A stretch of 64,000 nucleotides of DNA, taken from NCBI GenBank assembly GCA_963734365.1, contig CAVTGV010000004.1:1-64000 (forward strand), given 5' to 3'. How positions within the stretch are numbered: position 1 is the first letter of the stretch; each line of letters opens with the position of its first letter. Origin of the DNA: JACVRW01 sp963734365. GTDB taxonomy: Bacteria > Actinomycetota > Thermoleophilia > Solirubrobacterales > Thermoleophilaceae. The position numbers were made by a program, and so were the translations under genes. Below, piece by piece: positions 7,394 through 14,594 of this stretch. A model generated the notes under the pieces. The model was not told the DNA's origin and ran no database searches. It saw only the letters and a program-made list of their open reading frames with translations.

Positions 7394-9258
7394 CCGGCGC
7401 TCGCCTTCGAGATCGAGACAGCGGCGTTGATGAGCGCGAGGTGCACGAGTCCCTGCGGGAAGTTGCCCAACAGCTCGTTGGTCGGAGGGTCGATCTCCTC
7501 GGCATAGAGGCCAACATCGCCGGCGAGGTCGATCAGGTCTCGCATGAGCGCGGTGGCCTCATCGAGGCGGCCGATCCGGGCGAGCGCGTCCGCGAGCCAA
7601 AACGAGCAGCACAGGAAGGCGCCCTCGACGCCCCTGAGTCCGTCCGCCCCGCTATAGCGGGAGAGGAGTGGACCGCGCCCGAGATCACGCCGTAGCGCGT
7701 CCACGGTCGTGGTCAGCCGGCCCGGATCGGGGGCGTCGTAGGCAAACAGGATCCCCAGAAGCAGGCTTGCATCGACTTCCTCCGTGCCCGCCTGGCGGGT
7801 ATAGCTGCCGAGTGGCTCAGACCAGCAACGGGTCTCGATGAACTCGCGTATCGCGAGCCCTTCTTGGCGCCATGTTGATGCGTGTCGCCCGGGAATGTGG
7901 CCGGCGTCGCACAGGCGGAGAGCGCGGTCGAGCGCTACCCAGCACATCATCTTTGAGTGTGTGAAGTGCGCGGGCTCGCTTCGCACTTCCCAAATACCGG
8001 AGTCAGGCTGTCGCCAAATGCGGCAGACTAAGTCGGCCATGGCGGCAAGGCGCCGGCCGGTCTCGCGGTCGAGCCGACCGCCGGCCCGCGCGTAGACCAT
8101 GGCGGTGTCGAGGAGGCCGCCGTAGATGTCCAGCTGAGTCTGGGCGGCGGCGGCGTTGCCGACCCGGACCGGGCGCGAGCTCCGGTAGCCCTCGAGCTCC
8201 AGCGTACGCTCGGGTGCGCGCTCGCCGCCGTCGAGGCGGTAGAGGACCTGCAGGCGCGGATGGCTGAGCTGGGATGCGTGGAGCAGCCACCAGAAGAACG
8301 CCTCGCCCTCGCGCGGGCAGCCGAGCTGCAGCAGGGCGTCGAGCGTGAAGGCGGAGTCGCGGACCCAACAGAAGCGATAGTCCCAGTTGCGCTCGCCGCC
8401 GATCTCCTCGGGCAGGGAGGCGGTCGCCGCCGCCGCGATCGCCCCGGACGGGGCGTGGAATAGCAGCTTGAGCGCCAACGCGCTGCGGATCACCGCGCCG
8501 CGCCAGGGGCCGGTGTACTCGCGCTGCGCCGCCCAGCGTCGCCAGTAAGCGGTCGTGGCTTCGAGGCGTGCCTCGACCTGTTCGCGGCTCGGGAAGACCA
8601 GCGGCTCTTGATGGGCGGCACACAGCGCGATCAGCGCGGAGCTGGATTCTCTCGCCTCGAAGCGCCCAAAGATCGCGTCTTCGTCGGTCTGCGCCTCGCC
8701 CGCATCCCAGGAGCACACCGCCAGCGCGTCGGGGCCGGCCACGGCGACCGGGATACGGCCGCGGCGCCCGAGTTGTGGCGGCACAGCCCCGTAGCCGAAC
8801 GCCGGCGTGACGCGCCAGCGCATTGGGACGCAGCCAGCGAGGCCGTCGACTCTCCGAATCAGCTCCCGCGTAGGTCCCAGATCGGAGCTCGGCAAGGCCA
8901 TCGCGTCGGTGACCCGGACCACACCCTCATCGGTGGTGAACGTGGTCTCCAGCACGTTGGTGTCGGGCAGATAGCGTCGCACCACCCGCGCGGGGCTCTC
9001 GGGTCGCAGCGCAAAGCGACCCCCGCGATCGGCGTCGAGAACAGCCGCGAACACGCTGGGCGAATCGAGGTCGGGCAGGCACAGCCAATCGACAGACCCG
9101 TCCCGAGCGACCAGCCCAACGGTTCTCCCGTCACCGATCGCGGCATAGTCACCGATCGGGACATAGCCTCGCTCAGGCGGGTCAGGTGCCGAGGCAGGCC
9201 GCAGCCGCTGTGTGGGGCCGCTCATCGGGGCGCACAGCATGCTTCGCACATACTCCAT
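7390..9258 (-). CDS. Glycoside hydrolase family 15 protein (glucoamylase/trehalase-like)
   Basis: The protein has 622 residues. The N-terminal beta-sandwich starts at GYVPIGDYAAIGDGRTVGLV and includes DGSVDWLCLPDLDSPSVFAA, a hallmark of bacterial GH15 enzymes. The (alpha/alpha)6 barrel carries ERNWDYRFCWVRDSAFTLDA near residue 285, then EEVDASLLLGILFA and, near the end, GLYAEEIDPPTNELLGNFPQ, which contains the second catalytic glutamate region. Such enzymes hydrolyse alpha-1,4 glucans or trehalose in the cytoplasm; no signal peptide is seen. The true start may be the internal MSGPTQRLRP, closer to the conserved region. It overlaps the downstream membrane-protein gene by 4 bases. Confidence 0.88.
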   Translation of the reverse strand: MEYVRSMLCAPMSGPTQRLRPASAPDPPERGYVPIGDYAAIGDGRTVGLVARDGSVDWLCLPDLDSPSVFAAVLDADRGGRFALRPESPARVVRRYLPDTNVLETTFTTDEGVVRVTDAMALPSSDLGPTRELIRRVDGLAGCVPMRWRVTPAFGYGAVPPQLGRRGRIPVAVAGPDALAVCSWDAGEAQTDEDAIFGRFEARESSSALIALCAAHQEPLVFPSREQVEARLEATTAYWRRWAAQREYTGPWRGAVIRSALALKLLFHAPSGAIAAAATASLPEEIGGERNWDYRFCWVRDSAFTLDALLQLGCPREGEAFFWWLLHASQLSHPRLQVLYRLDGGERAPERTLELEGYRSSRPVRVGNAAAAQTQLDIYGGLLDTAMVYARAGGRLDRETGRRLAAMADLVCRIWRQPDSGIWEVRSEPAHFTHSKMMCWVALDRALRLCDAGHIPGRHASTWRQEGLAIREFIETRCWSEPLGSYTRQAGTEEVDASLLLGILFAYDAPDPGRLTTTVDALRRDLGRGPLLSRYSGADGLRGVEGAFLCCSFWLADALARIGRLDEATALMRDLIDLAGDVGLYAEEIDPPTNELLGNFPQGLVHLALINAAVSISKASAG

Positions 9259-9349
9259 TGGCTCCCCACGCCGCGGCGTTCTTACCTAAGTGGGCCGGTG
9301 TCGTCACAGCGCCCGACGACCGCCCCGCCGCACGCCCAGCGAGCGTCGA

Positions 9350-9613
9350 TCAAGCCAGCTCCCGACGGGATCCCTTGGAGGCGGCGAAGCTGCCTCGGCG
9401 GAGCTTGCCGGGCGCGGCTGGCAGCTGCTCGATGCCCTGGCTGTACCGTCCGATGCGGAGCTTGTCGGGATCGTTGGGCAGCTGCTCGATGCCCTGGCTG
9501 TACCGTCCGATGCGGAGCTTGTCGGGAGCTTCCGGCAGCTGCTCGATCGCCGTGCTGACTCGTCGTACGTGCCGCTGCTCGTTCGCGGCTCGGGTTAGTG
9601 CTTGCGTGGTCAT
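9350..9613 (-). CDS. Small protein with 19-residue tandem repeats (IEQLP...KLR)
   Basis: The protein has 87 residues and a strong AGGAGG-type ribosome binding site just before the ATG (complement of 9611-9613). After a polar N-terminus (MTTQALTRAANEQRHVRR) come near-identical 19-residue units of the form GIEQLPNDPDKLRIGRYSQ: two perfect copies plus diverged copies at each end. Each unit holds a glutamate, a proline-proline turn and two or three basic residues. There is no signal peptide or membrane segment. I do not recognise a characterised family. The repeat could be a binding array or a multi-core precursor, but no modifying enzyme is adjacent. It lies 26 bases downstream of another small, probably frameshifted gene. 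Confidence 0.6.
   Translation of the reverse strand: MTTQALTRAANEQRHVRRVSTAIEQLPEAPDKLRIGRYSQGIEQLPNDPDKLRIGRYSQGIEQLPAAPGKLRRGSFAASKGSRRELA
9364..9560. repeat. 57-bp tandem repeat inside the small repeat protein gene
   Basis: The bases at 9421-9470 recur without change at 9478-9527 (period 57 bp, 19 codons). A diverged copy lies before 9421 and a further partial one starts at 9535. Near-perfect DNA identity over two units suggests recent expansion and expected copy-number variation between strains. Confidence 0.85.
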
Positions 9614-9639
9614 GGAACCCTCCTGTTCGAGAGTGGGGG

Positions 9640-9950
9640 TTACGACTCATGGTCCCCGCGTAGGTCGCCGCCCGCCATGGGCCCGAGGGTGTATGCGGTC
9701 CCGCTTACCGACCCATCCTGAAAGCGCTGGGTGGGGTGTCGTCGGCGCCGCGATGCGCCGTCGGGCCAGTACAGCCGGGCCCCGGCGAACAGCGCACGGG
9801 TAGGGTCGTAATCTCCCGACCACTTCGCTCGTCGTCGACGTCGGCGTCGGCGTCGACGGCGCCGAGCGCTCGTGTAGGCGCGAACGCGTAGCCGTCCTCC
9901 AATCGGGCGCGCTGCGCATCGCTGGCGGCCGAATGCAGGCTGACACCCAT
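9640..9950 (-). pseudogene. Small unknown gene, probably frameshifted at a simple repeat
   Basis: On the minus strand the frame from the ATG at 9950 (MGVSLHSAASDAQRARLEDG) has strongly G/C-ending codons as far as DADADVDDE, then loses them. From about 9826 a second frame (KWSGDYDPTRALFAGARLYW, ending GGDLRGDHES at 9640) shows the same codon signature. The switch coincides with a low-complexity GTC/GAC tract (about 9830-9865), a likely slippage or assembly error site. Joined, the product would be roughly 100 residues of unknown function, 26 bases ahead of the repeat-protein gene and probably in the same transcript. The start coincides with the duplicated element, so the reading is provisional. 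Confidence 0.4.
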
Positions 9951-10008
9951 TGTTGTTGCCCCGGCTGGCGTCGACGATCGGTGCATGATTCAGCTTGCGA
10001 TCCGTTGC
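9933..10008 (+). repeat. Duplicated upstream element, copy B
   Basis: The bases ATGCAGGCTGACACCCATTG (9933-9952) match copy A at 2772-2791 with one change. The first eight codons of the following gene match at 20 of 24 bases, giving M[V/I]QLAIRC in both. The distance from GACACCC to the start codon is 43 bases in each copy. On the opposite strand this block would encode the start of the small gene at 9950. Confidence 0.55.
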
Positions 10009-10368
10009 CCGCACCTCGAGCTGCAAGGCGTCCCGAACGATCGCTCCGCTGACGGATCGATCTCCGGGACCGGGCGGGCCGCTCTCGATCGCGTGCTCGA
10101 GCTGCTCGAGCGAACCCACCGTTCGCCCACGGAGCTGCGAGTGCTGCTCGGACTGCTCGATCGCGAAGCGAGCCTGGCCGAGCTCGGGGATGCGCTCGGG
10201 CAGGGGCCCGCCGAGATCAGGCGCGCGGGACAGAGCCTCGCAATGCGCGGGCTCGTCCGGTGGCAGCACGTTGGCAGGAACAAGGAAACGCGGCTCGGAA
10301 TCACGGCCGCCGGGTTGGCGGCGATACGAGCATTGCTGGCGCCCGGCGGCGAGAAAGCCGCGATCTAG
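9985..10368 (+). CDS. MarR-like winged-helix transcriptional regulator
   Basis: The protein has 127 residues. The opening MIQLAIRCPHLELQGV matches the N-terminus of the unrelated protein at 2824, as if a promoter-plus-start block had been grafted on. Residues from about 45 form a winged helix: LRVLLGLLDREASLAELGDA, the recognition helix around GPAEIRRAGQSLAMRGLVRW, then the wing HVGRNKETRLGITAAGLAAI. This is the MarR-type arrangement, usually a dimeric repressor, here without much flanking dimerisation sequence. It faces away from the small genes at 9350-9950 and may control them from the shared intergenic element. Confidence 0.7.
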   Translation: MIQLAIRCPHLELQGVPNDRSADGSISGTGRAALDRVLELLERTHRSPTELRVLLGLLDREASLAELGDALGQGPAEIRRAGQSLAMRGLVRWQHVGRNKETRLGITAAGLAAIRALLAPGGEKAAI

Positions 10369-10773
10369 AGGACTGCCTTCCGCTGACATCCCGGCGAACG
10401 GATTCGCAGCGGGGACATCGGTAGGTCGGCGGTCGGCGTGCATCTCCGGGTCTCGCACGGCTGATTTCCGCTGGAGGGCAACCAGGGTCCCAAAGCGGCG
10501 CGCGAGGGTGTACTTCTCGTCCTCCCGGTGGTACCGAAAGCTCGTCGACTCCCTGTAGAGCGAGCGACCCCCTTCGGTCTGGACCTGGGAGGGCAGGCCG
10601 TCCGCAGGAGCAGCCAGCCCAACTGGCGAGCTAGACCCGGAACGCCCCGCCGCGTCCGACCCTTCCCGACAGCGGTCCGGCTCACACCCATCTCCCTGTC
10701 GTTCGGAATGGGCGCCACCCTGGTCCCTTTTGGGCATTGAGCCCCATGGGCGGACACTTACCCCGCAACGACG
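10369..10773. other. Mostly non-coding; possible gene remnant on minus strand
   Basis: No complete gene is seen in these roughly 405 bases. On the minus strand, about 10585 down to 10450, a frame encoding SLYRESTSFRYHREDEKYTL and then ARRFGTLVALQRKSA has strongly G/C-ending codons unlike its surroundings. It may be a fragment of a lost protein-coding gene. It lacks a start, a ribosome binding site and an obvious family. Confidence 0.3.
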
Positions 10774-11235
10774 ATGGGTGGCATGCACACCCCAAGTCCT
10801 CTCCAACAGCGCGCGTCTGAGCTGGTCGAGGCTGCGCGAACCTTCCAAGCAGCGGCTGAACAGCCCGGGGGCCACCCGGCTACCCCCGACTTGCTGGCCG
10901 ACCTGGAGGCAGCACTCCAGGTACTCAGCGCCGCCTGGTACCAGCTCGCTGCCGACGCCTCCACCGAGATCGCCAAACGCCGCGGGCGCGAGTCACGAGG
11001 GTCCTCATGGACGGAGGTCCACGGACTCTCTCGCGAGCAGGAAGTACAACTCATGGGAACACTGCACGACATCGCCGCGGCGTTCGCCAGCTGCGCGCGC
11101 ACCTGTCGAGAGGGACGATCGACGGTCACACCTATTATCGCGCGGCGCGCCGCCGGACGAGCTGACAATCAGAGCCGCGGTGACAACCTCTCGTGGCCCG
11201 AGAAGCGTGAACCTCCAATCCAGCACGTCGCGTGA
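10774..11235 (+). CDS. Conserved hypothetical helical protein
   Basis: The protein has 153 residues, or 150 if the second ATG at 10783 is used. It is predicted largely alpha-helical: LQQRASELVEAARTFQAAAE, then LLADLEAALQVLSAAWYQLA and, near residue 85, LSREQEVQLMGTLHDIAAAF. The pattern SCARTCREGRSTVTPIIARR follows, with two cysteines four residues apart. The tail is polar. I do not recognise the family. No clear ribosome binding site is present and the neighbours give no functional clue. Confidence 0.55.
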   Translation: MGGMHTPSPLQQRASELVEAARTFQAAAEQPGGHPATPDLLADLEAALQVLSAAWYQLAADASTEIAKRRGRESRGSSWTEVHGLSREQEVQLMGTLHDIAAAFASCARTCREGRSTVTPIIARRAAGRADNQSRGDNLSWPEKREPPIQHVA

Positions 11236-11273
11236 CCGGCTGCTCAACCCGACAGCTCGCGTGTGGCAGCCCA

Positions 11274-11714
11274 TCAGCGTGCGTGGCGCCGCCATGACCG
11301 CTCGGCTGCTGAGCGACGGGGCCAGTCCTCGCACTCCGGCGACGGACAGGAACTGTGGTAAGCGATCCGGCGCTGCGCGGGTTGCCGCTGACGCCAGCGG
11401 TCAGGGCACACCGGACCTCGCCAGGACCCCTTGAGAGAACGGGCTGAAGGCCAAGCTGAAGCGACTCGTCGTGGCGCGGCCACGTTGCCCTGACGCGCCT
11501 TCTCGGACAATAACCCGAGCAGCTCCTCCTCCGTGGGCGTCTCCGAAACCGGCGCCAGCACTCCCGGCACGCCCTGCTCGAGCATCTCGCGCGCCAGCGC
11601 CGCCCGAGTCCGGCCACGCTCGGCGGCGAGCGCATCGAGGCGGTGGAGTAGCCGCTCGGTGCGGCGGACGGTCACCCTTTGCACGGCGGTCGCTCCCGGA
11701 TGCCGAGCCGGCAT
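11274..11714 (-). CDS. Ribbon-helix-helix (CopG/MetJ-type) DNA-binding protein, C-terminus uncertain
   Basis: From the ATG at 11714 the first 75 residues are convincing: TAVQRVTVRRTERLLHRLDA and LAAERGRTRAALAREMLEQG match the strand-helix-helix of CopG-type repressors. An acidic linker and EEELLGLLSEKARQGNVAA follow. After that helix the frame runs about 65 more residues of poor coding quality, so the natural end may be nearer 11465, possibly with a frameshift there. CopG-type proteins often act as antitoxins or plasmid/phage repressors. No toxin-like gene is adjacent. Confidence 0.5.
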   Translation of the reverse strand: MPARHPGATAVQRVTVRRTERLLHRLDALAAERGRTRAALAREMLEQGVPGVLAPVSETPTEEELLGLLSEKARQGNVAAPRRVASAWPSARSLKGSWRGPVCPDRWRQRQPAQRRIAYHSSCPSPECEDWPRRSAAERSWRRHAR

Positions 11715-11844
11715 CCAACGAGACCCGTCGTCCGCTTCAGGCGACGTTAGGCGAGTTTGTGAAATTGCCTGACCCTTGACATGGACACCGTGTGAGGCCG
11801 TAGCATCGGTTCGGCATGTCGCGACTGCCCACGACGCTTGATCG

Positions 11845-12159
11845 ATGAGTTCTCCGGCGACCCTTCTCATGTGGTTTCAGCTGCGGTCGCCGGAGCTGGC
11901 CGAGGACTTTGAGCGGCTGATGACGGAGGATCGCGACATCGTCCGCGGGTCGCTGGACACGATCTCGGATTGGCGGCTTACGCGGCCGGCGGACGTGCCT
12001 GGACAGGCCATCGGTCAAGCCGATTACGTGCTGATCGCCGAGATCGTCCAAGTGGAGCGCTTCGAGCAACAGGCGAGCGAACACGTCCAACGCTTGACGG
12101 ACGACTTGGCGCATCTCGTCTCGAGCCGGGGGATGCTCGTAGTGCGTACCGTCCTTTGA
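11845..12159 (+). CDS. Conserved hypothetical protein, possible dimeric alpha/beta barrel
   Basis: The protein has 104 residues. The order is strand (TLLMWFQLRS), helix (LAEDFERLMTEDRDIVRGSL), strand (SDWRLTRPAD), strand (ADYVLIAEIV), helix (FEQQASEHVQRLTDDLAHLV) and a closing strand (MLVVRTVL), typical of ferredoxin-like or dimeric alpha-beta barrel small proteins. No catalytic residues are diagnostic. The start at 11845 lacks a strong ribosome binding site. Function unknown. Confidence 0.6.
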   Translation: MSSPATLLMWFQLRSPELAEDFERLMTEDRDIVRGSLDTISDWRLTRPADVPGQAIGQADYVLIAEIVQVERFEQQASEHVQRLTDDLAHLVSSRGMLVVRTVL

Positions 12160-12225
12160 AATCCGCGTCGGTGCGCGACGATCAGCCGCTCTCGCTCGGT
12201 TGACGACTAGGATCCGCTGGCCGGC

Positions 12226-13113
12226 TCAATCGTCAGAGGGACGGTGGGCGACGAACCAGCTCGGTCCGGGCGCGCCACAGGTGAGCCCGGTGGCATCGAT
12301 GCGTGCCCGCTCCACGGTGATGTCGAAGCGCCCCTCCGGGCTGTCGATCCGCACCACCACGGTTGCTCCATCGATGGCCGTCGTCGACACGAGAGACACG
12401 TCCTGGACCCGCGGCATCGCCAGACGCTCGTGTGCGAAGCCGATGGCTGCCTGCGCCGCGGGTGGAATGCCGATGCGCCCGCGGAAGAGCCCTCCAAGTA
12501 CCTCACCCGCCTCCGCGGCCGCGACGAGATCGGCAGCGGCGAAGGGCGGGACGCGCCCATACATGACCCCGAGAGGCAGAACGAGCACGGTGGGGGCAAA
12601 CCGACAGCCGCCAAGATGACTCGCCTGCCAGACCTGCTCGGGGCGCCTCGCCGACAGACTCGCAACCATGGGGCGGCCGCGCTCTCCGCAGCAGGGATCG
12701 TGTCGGCCGTGCGAGCAGACCAGGTAGAGCGGGCTCGGGTCGAGTCGGCCGCGTGAACCATCGAATGGGAGCTCGAGCAGCTCGGCCTCCTCGCTGAACT
12801 CGCCGCAGCGGACGGACCTCGCCGCGTCGCGCGTATCCACGAGCATCCAACGACGCCGCGTGCCCTCGGGGGCGCGTCCCGGTCGGCGAATGGCCTGAAC
12901 GCGCACGCCCTCTTCTCTGGCCCGGGCCTCGACCGCCAACGCCGTGTCGCGCTCGAAGCGCGACGTGCGCAATCCCTCCGGCCCCCACGGGAAGGGCTGC
13001 TCGACGAGGAGCAGGCGGGCGGCGGGAAAGGCGGTGCCGAGCATCGGGTCACCGCGGAGATCAGCGCGGACCGCGCAGCGCTCCGAAGCCGCGGGCCACT
13101 GCGAGCGGGTCAC
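12226..13113 (-). CDS. Sucrase/ferredoxin-like family protein
   Basis: The protein has 295 residues. The family (Suc_Fer-like, thioredoxin-like [2Fe-2S] fold) is recognised by VCSHGRHDPCCGERGRP near residue 132, where the closely spaced cysteines sit, and by ASHLGGCRFAPTVLVLPLGV about 35 residues later with a further cysteine. An N-terminal segment LLLVEQPFPWGPEG is also typical. Members are electron-transfer or redox proteins of unsettled function. Its start overlaps the stop of the JmjC gene (13110-13113), so it is translationally coupled as the last gene of a three-gene operon (acidic repeat peptide, JmjC dioxygenase, this protein). It might supply electrons or reduce iron for the dioxygenase; that is inference. 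Confidence 0.8.
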   Translation of the reverse strand: MTRSQWPAASERCAVRADLRGDPMLGTAFPAARLLLVEQPFPWGPEGLRTSRFERDTALAVEARAREEGVRVQAIRRPGRAPEGTRRRWMLVDTRDAARSVRCGEFSEEAELLELPFDGSRGRLDPSPLYLVCSHGRHDPCCGERGRPMVASLSARRPEQVWQASHLGGCRFAPTVLVLPLGVMYGRVPPFAAADLVAAAEAGEVLGGLFRGRIGIPPAAQAAIGFAHERLAMPRVQDVSLVSTTAIDGATVVVRIDSPEGRFDITVERARIDATGLTCGAPGPSWFVAHRPSDD

Positions 13114-14342
13114 GCCGGAACGACGATGCCTTCTCGCAGGAGGCGGCGGCTCACCGTCAACTGGTCGGTCGCGTCGAGACCGGGAAGCTCGGCCGGGGAG
13201 AAGACGCCCCGATCGACGATGACGCCGACGGCATCTGCCGTGCCGGCGGGAAGGTCGATGCGCCGATCGAGGAACTCGAGCCGCACGAGCTCGCCGTCGT
13301 CGTCGGACACGAGCCGGAGCCGCAGAGCATGCCTGAGCTGCAGGGGCGTATCCAGGGCGAGCGCGTCCGCGGCGGCGAGCTGCGCGAGCGGACCGAGGGC
13401 CTCCGGGCGCGTGCGCTGAACGAGGTTGCTCTCGATCCGCTCGGCGATCCGGGCCGTCGGGACCTCCGCCAGAGCTTCTTGCAAGGCCGCCACGGTCATC
13501 TCGAGGTGGGGCGCGAGCACGTCGGGATCGCCGAGGTCGGCGCCAACGGGCAGTGACACGCGCAGCTGAGGGTCATCCTGCACCGCGTCGAGGAGAAACC
13601 GCACCAGCTCGTAGCGAGTCAAGGGGTGCACGCCGACGGTCAGGTGGATCGACGTCTCTCCCAACGCCAGGGCGGAGTGCACCGTGCCGCGTGGCAGGTA
13701 TAACGCGTCCCCCGGCTCGAGGACCGTGTCGATCAGCGGTTCCTCGGCAGTTCGCTCGGCGATCTCGGACTTGACGGTCTCGAAGGACTGATTTCCCAGC
13801 GGGTCGGTGACGACCGGCGCGTGGATGGTCCACTGTTTGCGTCCGGACACCTGCAGGACGAACACATCGTGAACGTCGTGATGGGGTGCGAAGCCCTGGT
13901 TCTGCGGCGGCGTGATGTACGCGTTGACTTGAACCGGATGGCCAAGCTCGTCGGCGAGCCGTGCAGAGAAGTCGACGAGCGGAGGCCACGTTCGGTGCAG
14001 GCCTTGGAGCACCAGCGTCGAGCCATCCGCGAGCGCGGCCAGCACCTTGTCGTCGGCCGCCTGGTCCGCAATCGCGGCGCCGGCTCCTCCACCCCTGGTG
14101 AACGACGCTGCCGGTCGGACCGCGCCGTCCTTTGCCATGCGCAGGAACGGCGTGCGCAGCCCGCGCTGGGACACCAGCTCGTCGACGGCCGTGGCGTCGA
14201 TCAGGTCGGTGAAGCCCGACGAGAGCTCAGCCGCGCGGGACAGCCGCGGCGCACGACCCCAGTTTCCCTCGGCGAACTCCCGCGCGGAACAGGCAACACA
14301 GCGCGCCAGCGCCGTGTCGCCTGTCAACACGTCAACGGCCAC
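13110..14342 (-). CDS. JmjC-domain (cupin_4, ROX-type) 2-oxoglutarate dioxygenase
   Basis: The protein has 410 residues from a GTG start. The iron site is visible: H154-x-D156 in FAPHHDVHDVFVLQVSGRKQ and H222 in LYLPRGTVHSALALG, in the layout of ribosomal-oxygenase-type JmjC proteins, which hydroxylate arginine or histidine side chains of ribosomal proteins. The C-terminal half contains helices and a degenerate winged helix (RLEFLDRRIDLPAGTADAVG and ELPGLDATDQLTVSRRLL), as ROX enzymes have. It starts 15 bases after a small acidic repeat peptide gene and overlaps the sucrase/ferredoxin-like gene. A ribosomal protein could be its substrate; the operon partner peptide is an alternative. Confidence 0.85.
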   Translation of the reverse strand: MAVDVLTGDTALARCVACSAREFAEGNWGRAPRLSRAAELSSGFTDLIDATAVDELVSQRGLRTPFLRMAKDGAVRPAASFTRGGGAGAAIADQAADDKVLAALADGSTLVLQGLHRTWPPLVDFSARLADELGHPVQVNAYITPPQNQGFAPHHDVHDVFVLQVSGRKQWTIHAPVVTDPLGNQSFETVKSEIAERTAEEPLIDTVLEPGDALYLPRGTVHSALALGETSIHLTVGVHPLTRYELVRFLLDAVQDDPQLRVSLPVGADLGDPDVLAPHLEMTVAALQEALAEVPTARIAERIESNLVQRTRPEALGPLAQLAAADALALDTPLQLRHALRLRLVSDDDGELVRLEFLDRRIDLPAGTADAVGVIVDRGVFSPAELPGLDATDQLTVSRRLLREGIVVPA

Positions 14343-14357
14343 GTCTGAATCGAGCTA

Positions 14358-14594
14358 CTAAGCGCCGCTGTCGGCGGGACCTTCGGGGCCGGGCTCCGCG
14401 GGGCCGTCGGCTCCGCCGTCTCCGGTGTCGGCGCCGCCGTCGGCGGGACCTTCGGGGCCGGGCTCCGCGGGGCCGTCGGCTCCGCCGTCTCCGGTGTCGG
14501 CGCCGCCGTCGGCGGGACCTTCGGGGCCGGGCTCCGCAGGGCCGTCAGCCCCGCCGTCGCCGGTTCCCGTCGTGGTGTCTTCCTCTTCAAGCAT
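14358..14594 (-). CDS. Small acidic Gly/Pro/Asp repeat peptide in JmjC operon
   Basis: The peptide has 78 residues. GGAGGG lies 7 bases before the ATG (complement of 14592-14594), a strong translation signal. After MLEEEDTTTGT come three 23-residue repeats of DGGADGPAEPGPEGPADGG form. It has no basic, aromatic or cysteine residues, so it is extremely acidic and probably disordered. No signal peptide or membrane segment. It is the first gene of an operon with a JmjC dioxygenase and a sucrase/ferredoxin-like protein. A short strongly translated repeat peptide beside a protein-hydroxylating enzyme resembles a precursor-plus-modifier pair, but it could also be a disordered spacer protein. I know no characterised homologue. 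Confidence 0.6.
   Translation of the reverse strand: MLEEEDTTTGTGDGGADGPAEPGPEGPADGGADTGDGGADGPAEPGPEGPADGGADTGDGGADGPAEPGPEGPADSGA
14361..14560. repeat. 69-bp tandem repeat, about three copies
   Basis: The same 69-base unit (for example from 14371 and again from 14440) recurs in register with the 23-residue protein repeat. Identity between the first two copies is nearly complete and the third has a few silent changes, so expansion is recent. Confidence 0.85.

Noticed and set aside
9421..9540. CRISPR-like array
   Set aside because: Repeats are contiguous coding units of 57 bp without spacers, in frame with a small protein.
9640..10875. 411-codon minus-strand frame
   Set aside because: Most of it lacks coding signature and crosses the regulator gene at 9985; only the last 60 codons and a short internal stretch look coding and are reported separately.
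14361..14560. CRISPR-like array
   Set aside because: The 69-bp units are contiguous tandem coding repeats without spacers; no cas-like gene is near.
14358..14590. Other-frame proline/alanine repeat peptide in the same repeat block
   Set aside because: The Asp/Gly frame has the ribosome binding site and family-like acidic composition; the alternative frame has none.
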